A DNA stretch of 64,000 nucleotides from the NCBI GenBank assembly GCA_902610655.1, contig CACLWL010000002.1, forward strand, positions 1-64,000, written 5' to 3'. The stretch is from an uncultured Pelagibacteraceae bacterium (GTDB lineage: Bacteria; Pseudomonadota; Alphaproteobacteria; Pelagibacterales; Pelagibacteraceae). The translations under genes were made by a program, and so were the position numbers. Under the pieces are notes generated by a model. That model was given only the letters and a program-made list of their open reading frames with translations, was not told where the DNA came from and did not search any database. Shown here in pieces: positions 38,306-48,458 of this stretch (positions are counted from its first letter, which is position 1; each line of letters begins with the position of its first letter).

Positions 38306-39496
38306 TTATCTTTGTTTTTTTGTTTTAAATTTACCACCTTTTATTTCTTTCTCTAAAAAAGAACCAAAAGCTTCACCGACATCAGTAAATTCTACTCCTG
38401 TTGCTCCTTCATAATTTACAGCTTTTCCACTTGCTAATAAATCAAGAGCTTTTTTTAGTTGACCAGGATAAATTTTTGTCCCAGGTGCATTCGCTACAGA
38501 CATCACATTCTTTTGTACTGTATTTCTGTCAGCTTTTCCTCCTGCTTGCATAGCAAGAGTAATTAATGCAGCAGCATCGTAAGATTCACCTGTATATGGT
38601 CCAGATGAGTCTATACCAGCAGACTTAGCTACCTTAGAAAATACACCAGCACCTTTACCAGTTGATCCAGGTATAGATCCAAAAGATTTGTTTAAATCTT
38701 TCCCAAAAGAGTCTGTAAGAGTATCTCCTATCATACCGTCTGATAAAATAAATTTATCAAATGCTCCAGAATCTAAAGATCCTTGTATAATACCTTTTCC
38801 ACCTTGGTCTAAGTATCCAATAACTGCAACCGCATCTCCACCTGCTGAAGCTAATGTTGCAACTTCAGATGAGTAATCTGCTTTACCATCTTCATGAGCC
38901 ACAACAGTTGTTACTTTAATACCATGTGCTTTAACTGCAGCAGAGTAAACATCAGCCAAACCTTTTCCATAGTCGTTATTCGTATATGTTATTGCAACAC
39001 TTTTAACGCCTCTATCTTTCGTAATATCTGCAAGAATTTGACCACCTCTTGCATCAGATGGTGCTGTCCTAAAAAAATACCCTCTATCATTAATATCCGT
39101 TAAACCTGGTGATGTTGCTGATGGTGAAATCATTACAACACCGTTAGGCACTGCAACTTTTTCTGCAATTGCACCAGTAACTCCAGAACAGTCTGCACCC
39201 ATGATAGCAACAACGCCTCCAGAAACTAATCCTTCAGCTGCAGTAACAGCTGCCGCCGAGTCTACACATGTAGAATCCGCTCTTGTTACTGAAATTTTTT
39301 TACCACCTAGCAATGATCCCGAGTCAGATGCTTCTTTAAAGGCAAGTTCTGCTGACGCTGCCATCGCTGGAGTAAGTGATTCAATTGGACCTGTGAAACC
39401 TAAAATAATACCCATTTTAATTCCATGTCCGTCCGCATAAGAATTTGTAATCATTGAAGATACAAATAAAAATACAGCAATTATTAATTTTCTCAT
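38306..39496 (-). CDS. Branched-chain amino acid-type substrate-binding protein (LivK family)
   Basis: Signal peptide; IKMGIILGFTGPIESLTPAMAASAELAFKEA; VAVIGYLDQG. Confidence 0.87.
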   Translation of the reverse strand: MRKLIIAVFLFVSSMITNSYADGHGIKMGIILGFTGPIESLTPAMAASAELAFKEASDSGSLLGGKKISVTRADSTCVDSAAAVTAAEGLVSGGVVAIMGADCSGVTGAIAEKVAVPNGVVMISPSATSPGLTDINDRGYFFRTAPSDARGGQILADITKDRGVKSVAITYTNNDYGKGLADVYSAAVKAHGIKVTTVVAHEDGKADYSSEVATLASAGGDAVAVIGYLDQGGKGIIQGSLDSGAFDKFILSDGMIGDTLTDSFGKDLNKSFGSIPGSTGKGAGVFSKVAKSAGIDSSGPYTGESYDAAALITLAMQAGGKADRNTVQKNVMSVANAPGTKIYPGQLKKALDLLASGKAVNYEGATGVEFTDVGEAFGSFLEKEIKGGKFKTKKQR

Positions 39497-39684
39497 TTTC
39501 CCTCTAAGTTGTTTGCATTTATAAAAGAGTAATTTAAGGACGATTAAATTTATTTTTCAAGATCAAAATTATTTAATTTTATGACTGAAAAATACCATTA
39601 TTTTATACAAAAAAAACAATTTTGAAAAAGAAGCACTAGTAAATCCTGAAATTATAGAGGAGTATACAGAGATTAAAGAATTAT

Positions 39685-40431
39685 ATGAACTTTAAAAAAA
39701 TTGATCCAAAATTTATTAAAAAAACAAATCCAAGAATTGGTCTTATAGCCTTAGCCTCAGATTTTGTAATTGAAAGAGATTTTACAACTGTAATTAAAGA
39801 AAAAAATATAGATTTTTTTGTAAATCGAATTAAATCTTATGATCCTTTGACAAGAGAAAATTTGATAAAAATGTCAGAGGAGATAACAAGCGTTACAAAT
39901 GAAATTTTACCGAATGAAAAAATCGATTGTATTGTTTATGGTTGTACTTCTGGAACAATAGCTAGTGGTTTTAGCTCAATTGAAAGAAAGATCAAAAATG
40001 CAAAACCTCTATCTAAAGTAACAACTCCAAGCTCAGCTGCGATATCTGCATTAAAAAAATTAAATATTAAAAAAATATCTATTTTTACCCCTTACCCAAA
40101 AAAGTTAAACGATGAAGTTGTTTCATTTTTTAAGAATGAGAAATTTGATGTAACAGCAAATGCTTATTTGGATATAGAGTCAGACAGCGATATTTGGAAA
40201 GTTGATCCAGATTTTTTATATGAAGTATTAACTAATATGGATCATGCTGCAGCTGATGCAGTCTTCATTTCTTGTACTGCTCTACCTGTACTACAAATAA
40301 TTAAAAAACTTGAAACAAATCTTAATAAATTTGTTCTTTCTAGTAACCAGGTTCTAATTTGGGACACTTTAGAAAAAATTGGACAAAATAATTCTATAAC
40401 AGGTTTTGGTAAATTATTTACATCAAATTAA
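39685..40431 (+). CDS. Asp/Glu racemase-superfamily protein (maleate isomerase/EutA-like)
   Basis: NPRIGLIALASDFVIERDF; DCIVYGCTSGT; AVFISCTALP two-Cys arrangement; next to ectoine-hydrolase-like gene. Confidence 0.75.
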   Translation: MNFKKIDPKFIKKTNPRIGLIALASDFVIERDFTTVIKEKNIDFFVNRIKSYDPLTRENLIKMSEEITSVTNEILPNEKIDCIVYGCTSGTIASGFSSIERKIKNAKPLSKVTTPSSAAISALKKLNIKKISIFTPYPKKLNDEVVSFFKNEKFDVTANAYLDIESDSDIWKVDPDFLYEVLTNMDHAAADAVFISCTALPVLQIIKKLETNLNKFVLSSNQVLIWDTLEKIGQNNSITGFGKLFTSN

Positions 40432-40432
40432 T

Positions 40433-41599
40433 ATGCTTTTCTCGAAAAAAGAATATCAGGATAGATTAAAAAAAACACAGCATTCCATGCAAGAGAAAGG
40501 ACTAGAACTATTAATTTCTCAAGATACCAACAATATAAATTATCTTACTGGTTATGATGCATGGTCTTTTTATTATGCTCAGTGTGTTATTGTCCACGTT
40601 AATTTAGAGGAACCATTATGTTTTGTAAGAGCTCAAGATGCTGGTGGCGCGTATATCAAAACTTATTTAAAAGAGGAAAACATCATAGTTTATGATGAAA
40701 AGTATATTCATACTTGGCCAATGCATCCTTATGACTCTTTAGTTAGTTTAATTAAAGAAAGAAAATGGGATAAACTTAATATTGGCGTTGAAATGGATAG
40801 CCATTATTTCACAGCATACAGTTATGAAAAATTAAAAAAGGGATTACCAAATGCAAATATTAAAGACTCTGAGAGATTAATTAATTGGGTAAGATTTTTA
40901 AAGTCAGAAGCAGAAATAAATCTTATGAAAGGAGCAGCAAAAATTTCGGAAAATGCAATGAAAGTTGCAATGGAAAGTATAAATCCGGGAATAAGACAGT
41001 GCGATGCAGTTGCAGAAATACAAAGAGCACTTTTCAGAGGAACACCTGAAATTGGGGGTGAATATGCAAGCATTGCAGTTTTACTACCTACTGGAAAAGG
41101 TACATCAGCATCACATTTAACAGCAACAGATGAAAAATTTGTTAATGGTGAGGCAACAGTAGTTGAATTATCTGGTGTTAATAAAAGATATCATTGTCCA
41201 ATAGCAAGAACAGTACATCTTGGCAAACCAGAGCAAAAAAAAATAGATGCAATGAAAGCAACTAACGAAGCTTTAAATGAGGGAATATCTGCATCAAAAC
41301 CAGGTAATACTGCAGATGATGTTGCTCAAAAATTTTGGGGTGTTCTTGATAAATACAATATTAAAAAAGAATCTAGAACAGGATACTCAATTGGAATTGG
41401 ATACCCTCCAGATTGGGGTGAACATACTTTAAATATTTCTAAAGGTGATAAAACTATATTAAAACCAAATGCATGTTTTCATATGATAGCAGTAATGCAA
41501 TTTGGAGATTGGGGAGTTGAGGCATCTGAGTCAGTAAGAATAACAGATAAAGGAAGTGAGTTATTTTGCAATTTCCCCAAAGATTTACATATAAAATAA
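40433..41599 (+). CDS. M24-family hydrolase, ectoine hydrolase (DoeA/EutD)-like
   Basis: NINYLTGYDAWSFYYAQCV; GGEYASIAVLLPTGKGTSASHLT; VELSGVNKRYHCPIARTVHLGKP. Confidence 0.72.
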   Translation: MLFSKKEYQDRLKKTQHSMQEKGLELLISQDTNNINYLTGYDAWSFYYAQCVIVHVNLEEPLCFVRAQDAGGAYIKTYLKEENIIVYDEKYIHTWPMHPYDSLVSLIKERKWDKLNIGVEMDSHYFTAYSYEKLKKGLPNANIKDSERLINWVRFLKSEAEINLMKGAAKISENAMKVAMESINPGIRQCDAVAEIQRALFRGTPEIGGEYASIAVLLPTGKGTSASHLTATDEKFVNGEATVVELSGVNKRYHCPIARTVHLGKPEQKKIDAMKATNEALNEGISASKPGNTADDVAQKFWGVLDKYNIKKESRTGYSIGIGYPPDWGEHTLNISKGDKTILKPNACFHMIAVMQFGDWGVEASESVRITDKGSELFCNFPKDLHIK

Positions 41600-41637
41600 C
41601 TTGAAAAACCATCACACAAATGTTTTAAACCATTCTT

Positions 41638-42723
41638 ATGTCCAAGAATTCTGAATTTGTAAAATTCGATAAAGTTGACAAAAGTTACGATGGTAAAGTT
41701 TTGGTTGTTAAAGACCTTAACTTAGATATTTCTGAAGGTGAATTTATTACAATGCTTGGACCTTCTGGTTCCGGTAAAACAACATGCTTAATGATGCTAG
41801 CTGGTTTTGAAACACCAACAAATGGAGAGATTTATCTAGACTCAAACCCTATTTCAAATATTCCTCCACATAAAAGAGGAATAGGGATGGTTTTTCAAAA
41901 TTATGCTTTATTTCCACATATGACAGTTTATGAAAACTTAGCCTTTCCTCTTAAAGTAAGAAAAATTGCTAAAGATGAAATTGATAAAAAAGTTGATAAA
42001 GCATTGTCAATGGTTTCTCTAACAGGTTTTGAAAATAGAATGCCAGGACAATTGTCTGGTGGACAACAACAAAGAGTTGCAGTTGCTCGAGCATTAGTTT
42101 TTGATCCTGCGGTTGTTTTAATGGATGAGCCACTTGGAGCTTTAGATAAAAACTTAAGAGAAAGTATGCAATACGAAATAAAACATATTCATGAAAGTAT
42201 CGGCGTTACAGTAGTGTATGTCACTCATGATCAAGGTGAAGCTTTAACTATGTCTAATAGAATTGCTGTGTTTAATGATGGAAAAGTTCAACAATTATCA
42301 TCACCTGATAAATTATATGAAGAACCAGTAAATTCTTTTGTAGCGGAATTCATTGGAGAAAATAATACATTTCAAGGAGAAGTTTCAGATATTTCAAATG
42401 GAAAGTGTAAAGTAAAATTAAAAGAAGGAGAAATAGTAGCAAATCCAATTAATGTTAAATCTAAAGGTGATAAAACTACTGTTTCTATAAGACCTGAAAG
42501 AGCTTTAATTAATCCAACAAAAAAATTGGATAATAATTATAAAGGTAAAATTGAAGAAGTTATTTACCACGGTGACCATACTCGAGTGAGATTAAATGTA
42601 CTTGGAAATTCAGAATTTATTTTAAAAGTCCCAAACAGCTCACAAAATTTGGACATCAAACTTGGCAATATTATAGATATTAGTTGGAACTCAGCTGATG
42701 CTAGAGCTTTAGACCCAAAATAA
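41638..42723 (+). CDS. potA: Spermidine/putrescine-type ABC transporter ATPase (PotA family)
   Basis: GPSGSGKTTCLMMLAGFETP; LSGGQQQRVAVARALVFDP; C-terminal TOBE-like region. Confidence 0.88.
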   Translation: MSKNSEFVKFDKVDKSYDGKVLVVKDLNLDISEGEFITMLGPSGSGKTTCLMMLAGFETPTNGEIYLDSNPISNIPPHKRGIGMVFQNYALFPHMTVYENLAFPLKVRKIAKDEIDKKVDKALSMVSLTGFENRMPGQLSGGQQQRVAVARALVFDPAVVLMDEPLGALDKNLRESMQYEIKHIHESIGVTVVYVTHDQGEALTMSNRIAVFNDGKVQQLSSPDKLYEEPVNSFVAEFIGENNTFQGEVSDISNGKCKVKLKEGEIVANPINVKSKGDKTTVSIRPERALINPTKKLDNNYKGKIEEVIYHGDHTRVRLNVLGNSEFILKVPNSSQNLDIKLGNIIDISWNSADARALDPK

Positions 42724-42787
42724 ACTAGTTTAGAATTATTCTCATTATAATCTGCTCTAATTCACTCAATTTAAAGCAAATACAAGG

Positions 42788-42816
42788 TTGACTCCGTTTT
42801 TTTTACTTGTTGTAAT
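42788..42816 (+). promoter_or_regulatory. Candidate sigma70-type promoter of the substrate-binding protein gene
   Basis: TTGACT, 17-nt spacer, TGTAAT; RBS CGGAGG just before ATG at 42851. Confidence 0.45.
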
Positions 42817-42850
42817 TATGTTTTTAAAAAAACGTTTAAACGGAGGATAA

Positions 42851-43966
42851 ATGAAAAAATTAAGTAAACTATTACTTGCCCTTTCTTTTGCTCTTTCAAT
42901 AACTTCATCAGCATTTGCAGTTACAGTTGCATCTTGGGGTGGAGCTTATACAGAGTCTCAAAAGTTAGGATATGGTGATCCTACTGCTAAAAAACTTGGT
43001 GTTGATATTAACTGGGTTGATTATTCAGGTGGATTGTCTGAGATTAAGGCACAGAAAGAAGCAGGCGCAATTGTATGGGATATTATTGACGTATTTGCAA
43101 TGGATACTATCACTGGATGTGACGAAGGTTTATTTGTTGAATTTGATTTTGACAAAGATTTTCCAGCAGCTCCAGATGGAACTCCTGCAAGTCAAGATTT
43201 CTTTACAAGCATGCCATCAAAATGTGCAGTGGGAAATATTTTATATTCTTGGAACTACGCTTATAATACAAAAAATGTAAAAGGTACTCCAAAAACTATA
43301 AAAGATTTTTTTAATACAAAAAAATTCCCTGGAAAAAGAGCTATCTATAAAAGCGCCCTAACAAATTTAGAAATCGCTTTAGCAGCAGATGGAATTAAAC
43401 CAGGAAAAGGTGGTGCTAAAATCTACAAAGCTCTTGAAACAGAAAAAGGTGTTAACAGAGCAATGGATAAAATCAAAAAACTTTGTACAGATCCAAAAGG
43501 TGGATGTGTATTTTGGTCAGCAGGTGCTCAACCGCCAGAATTATTAATGAGTGGTGAAGTTGTTATGGCAACTGGTTGGAATGGTAGATTCTTCAACGCA
43601 ACAGTTGGAGAAGGTGCTCCAATTAAACAAGTATGGGATGGTCAAGGTCTTGACTATGAATATTTTGTACTTGTTAAAGGTGGTCCAGACGAAGCAAACG
43701 CAAAAAAAGCTTTAGTTGAAATGACAAGTACTGAAGGTTTAGCGGGAAGTGCTAAGTATATTGCTTATGCTCCTTGGAGAAAATCTTCAATCGACGTAAT
43801 GTCAAAAGGTGAGCCGTGGTATAAAGATGGTAAAACTAACATGGTACCTCACATGCCTACAGCTCCTGAGAACACTAAAAATTATTTCCTAGTAGATCCA
43901 ATTTTCTGGGCAGACAATGGCACAGAGCTTGGTGAAAAATGGGAAGCTATGAAAGCTGGTCTATAA
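42851..43966 (+). CDS. Polyamine-type extracellular substrate-binding protein (PotD/PotF family)
   Basis: Signal peptide; VTVASWGGAYTESQ; DFFNTKKFPGKRAIYK. Confidence 0.87.
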   Translation: MKKLSKLLLALSFALSITSSAFAVTVASWGGAYTESQKLGYGDPTAKKLGVDINWVDYSGGLSEIKAQKEAGAIVWDIIDVFAMDTITGCDEGLFVEFDFDKDFPAAPDGTPASQDFFTSMPSKCAVGNILYSWNYAYNTKNVKGTPKTIKDFFNTKKFPGKRAIYKSALTNLEIALAADGIKPGKGGAKIYKALETEKGVNRAMDKIKKLCTDPKGGCVFWSAGAQPPELLMSGEVVMATGWNGRFFNATVGEGAPIKQVWDGQGLDYEYFVLVKGGPDEANAKKALVEMTSTEGLAGSAKYIAYAPWRKSSIDVMSKGEPWYKDGKTNMVPHMPTAPENTKNYFLVDPIFWADNGTELGEKWEAMKAGL

Positions 43967-44004
43967 TTTTAAGTTTTAAAGATTAAAATTATATATTATA
44001 TTTA

Positions 44005-44032
44005 GGGCGGTTATTTAATAACCGCCCTTTTT
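44005..44032 (+). terminator. Intrinsic terminator between substrate-binding protein and permease genes
   Basis: GGGCGGTTAT-TTA-ATAACCGCCC followed by TTTTT. Confidence 0.88.
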
Positions 44033-44036
44033 ATTT

Positions 44037-45290
44037 ATGAGCAGCGAAACAAACAAAATTTTAACAACCGATGGAATTCCTTTAGAGGAAAGTCTAAAAA
44101 AGGCAGAAAAAAAAAATAAAATAAAAGCTTTTTTGTTGGTAGCTCCTTTATTACTATTTTTAATAATAACATATGTTTTTCCAATTGGAGATATGCTTTT
44201 TAGAAGTGTAGACGACCGAATGGTGACTAATATGCTACCTAAAACTTTCAAGGCAATGGAAAAATGGGACGGGAAAGAATTACCGGACGAGGAAGTTTTT
44301 GAAGCATTCTATTTAGATTATAAAAAATTAGTTGAGGAAAAAACTTTTGGAAAATTAGCTACACAGCTTAATTATGAGAAAAATGGCTTTAAAAGTATTC
44401 TTAAAAAATTAAAAAGAAAAATGAAAAAATTTGAAGAGGGAAATTATAAAGAACAAATAATGGAGGTACACAAGAGATGGGCGAACGTTGAATATTGGAG
44501 AGCTCTTAAAAGAAGAACTCCAGCATACACTTACTCTAAATATTTAAAAGGAGTAGACATGTATGAAAATGAAGATGGTAAAATTGTTCAAGTTCCTGAA
44601 GACAGGAGGGTACATAAAATATTATGGGTTAGGACTATCGAGGTAGCTTTTTTTGTAACAGTATTATGTTTTTTAATGGCTTACCCGATTGCACATTTGC
44701 TCGCAACTCTGCCAATGAAATATAGCAATCTATTAATGATTTGTGTACTTCTTCCATTTTGGACCTCTTTACTTGTTAGAACTGCAAGTTGGATGATTTT
44801 GTTACAGCAACAAGGAATTGTGAATGATTTTTTTGTGTGGATAGGTTTAATCAGCGATGATAATAGACCAGAAATGATGTACAATAAAACAGGAACCTAC
44901 GTTGCCATGACTCAAATACTTTTACCATTTATGGTTCTTCCTTTGTATAGTGTTATGAAAACTATATCTCCTAGCTTAATGAGAGCAGGAAAATCATTAG
45001 GTGGCACACCATTCGTCGCTTTTTGGAAAGTTTATTTTCCTTTAACAATACCTGGAATAGGCGCTGGCTGTTTATTGGTTTTTATATTGGCAATTGGTTA
45101 TTATATTACACCAGCATTAGTTGGGGGTGCATCAGGAACATTGATAAGTAATCAGATTGCCTACCATATGAAAAGTACTCTTGACTGGAGCTTTGCTTCA
45201 GCCATGGGATTAATGTTGTTGACTGGAGTGCTAGTGATCTATTGGATTTATAATAAACTTGTAGGGGTTGATAATATTAAGTTAGGATAA
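44037..45290 (+). CDS. potB: ABC transporter permease (PotB family)
   Basis: Multi-TM; PSLMRAGKSLGGTPFVAFWKVYFPLTIPG EAA motif. Confidence 0.86.
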   Translation: MSSETNKILTTDGIPLEESLKKAEKKNKIKAFLLVAPLLLFLIITYVFPIGDMLFRSVDDRMVTNMLPKTFKAMEKWDGKELPDEEVFEAFYLDYKKLVEEKTFGKLATQLNYEKNGFKSILKKLKRKMKKFEEGNYKEQIMEVHKRWANVEYWRALKRRTPAYTYSKYLKGVDMYENEDGKIVQVPEDRRVHKILWVRTIEVAFFVTVLCFLMAYPIAHLLATLPMKYSNLLMICVLLPFWTSLLVRTASWMILLQQQGIVNDFFVWIGLISDDNRPEMMYNKTGTYVAMTQILLPFMVLPLYSVMKTISPSLMRAGKSLGGTPFVAFWKVYFPLTIPGIGAGCLLVFILAIGYYITPALVGGASGTLISNQIAYHMKSTLDWSFASAMGLMLLTGVLVIYWIYNKLVGVDNIKLG

Positions 45291-45293
45291 ATT

Positions 45294-46148
45294 ATGGCTT
45301 TACCAAAATATACAGAACCACACTACAGAATTTGGCATTATTTTTATTTAACTATTTGTACGTTTGTATTTTTCTTTTTAATAGCACCTTTATTTGTTAT
45401 TTTTCCATTATCGTTCAATGCAGAAGAATTTTTAGTTTTTTCTGACGGCATGAAAAGACTTGATCCTGACGCATTCTCATTAAGATGGTATCAGGATATG
45501 GTCTACGGCACTAAAAATCCCTGGGGACTTGCAGCAAAGAATAGTTTTATCATTGCTATATTTGCAACATTGGGATCTGTATTATTAGGAACTGTAGCGG
45601 CATTAGGATTAAGTAGCAGGCACATGCCTTATAAAGGAATTATTATGGCAACTTTAATTTCTCCAATGATTGTTCCACTAATTATTTCAGGGGTTGCAAT
45701 TTTCTTTTTTATGGCAAAAGTAGGATTAGCAGCTACTCATACAGGAATTATTCTAGCTCATATAGTTTTAGGAACTCCGTTTGTGGTTATTACTGTTACA
45801 GCAACGTTATCTGGCTTTGACCATAGCGTGACAAGAGCAGCGTCTAGTCTTGGAAGTGATCCAGTAAATACTTTTATGAAAATAACATTACCACTTATAT
45901 TACCAGGTGTAATATCTGGTGGATTATTTGCATTCGTTACATCTTTTGATGAGGTTGTTGTAGTTTTATTCCTAGCTGGACTTGATAATACAACAATACC
46001 AATTCAGATGTGGACAGGATTAAGAGAACAGCTAAGCCCTACTATTCTCGCAGTTGCTACTTGTTTAATTGTTTTATCAACTCTTATTTTAGTTACGGCA
46101 GAACTTTTAAGACGAAGATCTGAAAGAATTAGAGGAATAAACAGATAA
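45294..46148 (+). CDS. potC: ABC transporter permease (PotC family)
   Basis: Multi-TM; RAASSLGSDPVNTFMKITLPLILPG EAA motif. Confidence 0.87.
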   Translation: MALPKYTEPHYRIWHYFYLTICTFVFFFLIAPLFVIFPLSFNAEEFLVFSDGMKRLDPDAFSLRWYQDMVYGTKNPWGLAAKNSFIIAIFATLGSVLLGTVAALGLSSRHMPYKGIIMATLISPMIVPLIISGVAIFFFMAKVGLAATHTGIILAHIVLGTPFVVITVTATLSGFDHSVTRAASSLGSDPVNTFMKITLPLILPGVISGGLFAFVTSFDEVVVVLFLAGLDNTTIPIQMWTGLREQLSPTILAVATCLIVLSTLILVTAELLRRRSERIRGINR

Positions 46149-46150
46149 TA

Positions 46151-47275
46151 TTAATCAACTGTTTCAATTATAGTAGCAATTCCCATTCCAAGTCCAATAC
46201 ATTGAGTTGAAAGAGCATATTTTTTATTTTCTCTTCGTAATAAATTTGCAACTTTACCAGTTATTCTTGCTCCTGTTGCTCCTAGAGGATGTCCTAATGC
46301 TAAAGCTCCTCCATCAATATTTACTTTTTTCTGATCTATTCCTAAATCTTTAATACAAGCCAAAGATTGCGAAGCAAAAGCTTCATTCAGTTCAAATATA
46401 TCAATCTGATCAATCGATAAATTTGCTCGCTTTAAAGCTTTTTTTGTAGCACCTATTGGCCCTAGCCCCATATAGTCTGGGTCACATCCATCTACTGCTG
46501 TAGAAATTATTCGACCTAAAATATCAAGATTATTATCTTTTGCGTAATTTTCTTCACAAATTATTGTTGCTGCTGCTCCATCTGTTAATGGTGATGAAGT
46601 TGCTGCAGTAACAGTTCCATTTGGATCAAATGCAAGTTTAAGCTGATCCAATTTTTCTTGTGTAGTGCCCGGTCTGATATTTCCATCAGTCTTACATTCA
46701 CCAATAGCAACTATTTCCTCATTAAATTTTCCATTTTTTTGTGCCTGGGCAGCTTTTTCATGACTTGATATAGCAAATTCTTGTTGTTCTTTTCTTAAGA
46801 TACTAAATTTTTTTGCTACATTCTCAGCTGTTGTACCCATAGTGAAATATACATGTGGGTTTTCTTTTTCAGTAAATGGATATGGAACTGGATCAAATCC
46901 AGTGTTTACTCTAGACATGCTTTCAACTCCTCCACAAATAAAAACTTTACCCGATCCCATTGCAATTTTACCAGCAGCTATATGTATAGCCTCCATAGAT
47001 GAACCGCACCATCTATCCACTGTCATTCCAGAAGTTTTAATGTTCATATCTGAGAGGAAAGTGACTAATTTACCAATGTTAAAACACTGTTCACCAACCT
47101 GAAAAGCACAACCAACAACAATATCTTCAACATCTTCTTTATTAATTTTTGATTTAGCAACTAAATTCTTTATAACCTCAGCTAATAAATTTACGGGTTT
47201 TACGTCAATCAAAGCACCTTTTCTTGCCATTGTGAAAGGTGAACGCGCGTATCCGGCAATTACTGGTTTAAACAT
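46151..47275 (-). CDS. Thiolase family acetyl-CoA acyltransferase
   Basis: VDRWCGSSMEAIHIAAG, NIDGGALALGHPLGATGARI, STQCIGLGMGIATI. Confidence 0.92.
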   Translation of the reverse strand: MFKPVIAGYARSPFTMARKGALIDVKPVNLLAEVIKNLVAKSKINKEDVEDIVVGCAFQVGEQCFNIGKLVTFLSDMNIKTSGMTVDRWCGSSMEAIHIAAGKIAMGSGKVFICGGVESMSRVNTGFDPVPYPFTEKENPHVYFTMGTTAENVAKKFSILRKEQQEFAISSHEKAAQAQKNGKFNEEIVAIGECKTDGNIRPGTTQEKLDQLKLAFDPNGTVTAATSSPLTDGAAATIICEENYAKDNNLDILGRIISTAVDGCDPDYMGLGPIGATKKALKRANLSIDQIDIFELNEAFASQSLACIKDLGIDQKKVNIDGGALALGHPLGATGARITGKVANLLRRENKKYALSTQCIGLGMGIATIIETVD

Positions 47276-47290
47276 AGTTTATATATATAT

Positions 47291-48454
47291 TTATTTCGGA
47301 AATGGTAAAGTGGTAATAGTACCTTTAACAACCTTACCATCTGAAGTTTCTACTATTATTTTCTCATTTTCATTCCAGTGACCTTTTGAAATCATTGAAA
47401 GACCTATATTTTTTTTATATTTTGGTGAAAATATTCCTGAAGTTATACGCCCAATAATTTTTTTATTTTGAGAAAGAACTGGTAGAAGCTTACCATTTGG
47501 CTTGTATGGTTTACCACCAAACATTACACCCCGCATTTTTTGTTTTAAGCCTTTTTTTTTTATTTCTTCTAAAGCTTTTTTTCCAATAAAATTATGAGCT
47601 GATGGTTTACAATATTCCTCTAAATTACACTCAAAAGGATTATTATCTTTTGTAAAATCATTTCCATAAGACATCAAACCTCCTTCAATTCTATCAATTA
47701 GATTTGGGCATCCAGGAGAAATATTAAATTTTTTTCCTGCTTTCCAAATTGCATCCCAAAGTTTTTCACCTATATCAACACTGTCAAAATATTTTTCAAA
47801 ACCTTTAAAATAAATTTCAAAACCATCTTGTTTACTATAACCTGATCTTGCGATAATTTGCTTTGTACCCATAAAATCAAATACTCTAAAATTAAAAAAT
47901 TTAATTTTTCTTATTGATTCTCCAAAAATAGATACAAGCAATTCTTCTGATTTAGGACCTTGAACGGCAAGAGGATAAACATCAGGTTCTTTTATTCTTA
48001 CATCTAGATTAGATCCTATTGCAATACCATTGGCCCACAGTAAAATATCCGAGTCTGCAATAGAAATCCAAAACATGTCGTCATCTAATTTTAATAAAAC
48101 AGGATCATTAATCATGCCACCGTGTTCATTTAGGATTGGAATATAAAAACATTTTCCAGTTTCCATATTTTTTAATGGTCTTGGTGTTAATTTTTGAATA
48201 AGCTTAAAGGCATCTTTACCAGTTATTTGAACCTGTCTCTGACATGAAACATCCCACAATTGTACATGTTTATTAAGATGCCAATAATCTTCTTCCACAG
48301 TTTTTCTAAAGCCTTTTGGTAAAAGCATATGGTTTACAACTGTAAAATCAGATACGCCTAACTTTTCAACTTTATTTGTAAAAGGCGTACGTCTTATCCG
48401 TCTTGACATATTTAACTTAATATTTTGTGACTTATTTACTGAAGTTTTTCTCAT
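47291..48454 (-). CDS. dmdA: Aminomethyltransferase-fold protein, DMSP demethylase (DmdA)-like
   Basis: GCV_T fold; SRRIRRTPFTNKVEKLGVSDFTVVNHMLLP, VQLWDVSCQRQVQI, AGKKFNISPGCPNLIDRIEGGLMSYGNDF resemble DmdA; ATG at 48454. Confidence 0.68.
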   Translation of the reverse strand: MRKTSVNKSQNIKLNMSRRIRRTPFTNKVEKLGVSDFTVVNHMLLPKGFRKTVEEDYWHLNKHVQLWDVSCQRQVQITGKDAFKLIQKLTPRPLKNMETGKCFYIPILNEHGGMINDPVLLKLDDDMFWISIADSDILLWANGIAIGSNLDVRIKEPDVYPLAVQGPKSEELLVSIFGESIRKIKFFNFRVFDFMGTKQIIARSGYSKQDGFEIYFKGFEKYFDSVDIGEKLWDAIWKAGKKFNISPGCPNLIDRIEGGLMSYGNDFTKDNNPFECNLEEYCKPSAHNFIGKKALEEIKKKGLKQKMRGVMFGGKPYKPNGKLLPVLSQNKKIIGRITSGIFSPKYKKNIGLSMISKGHWNENEKIIVETSDGKVVKGTITTLPFPK

Positions 48455-48458
48455 TCGA

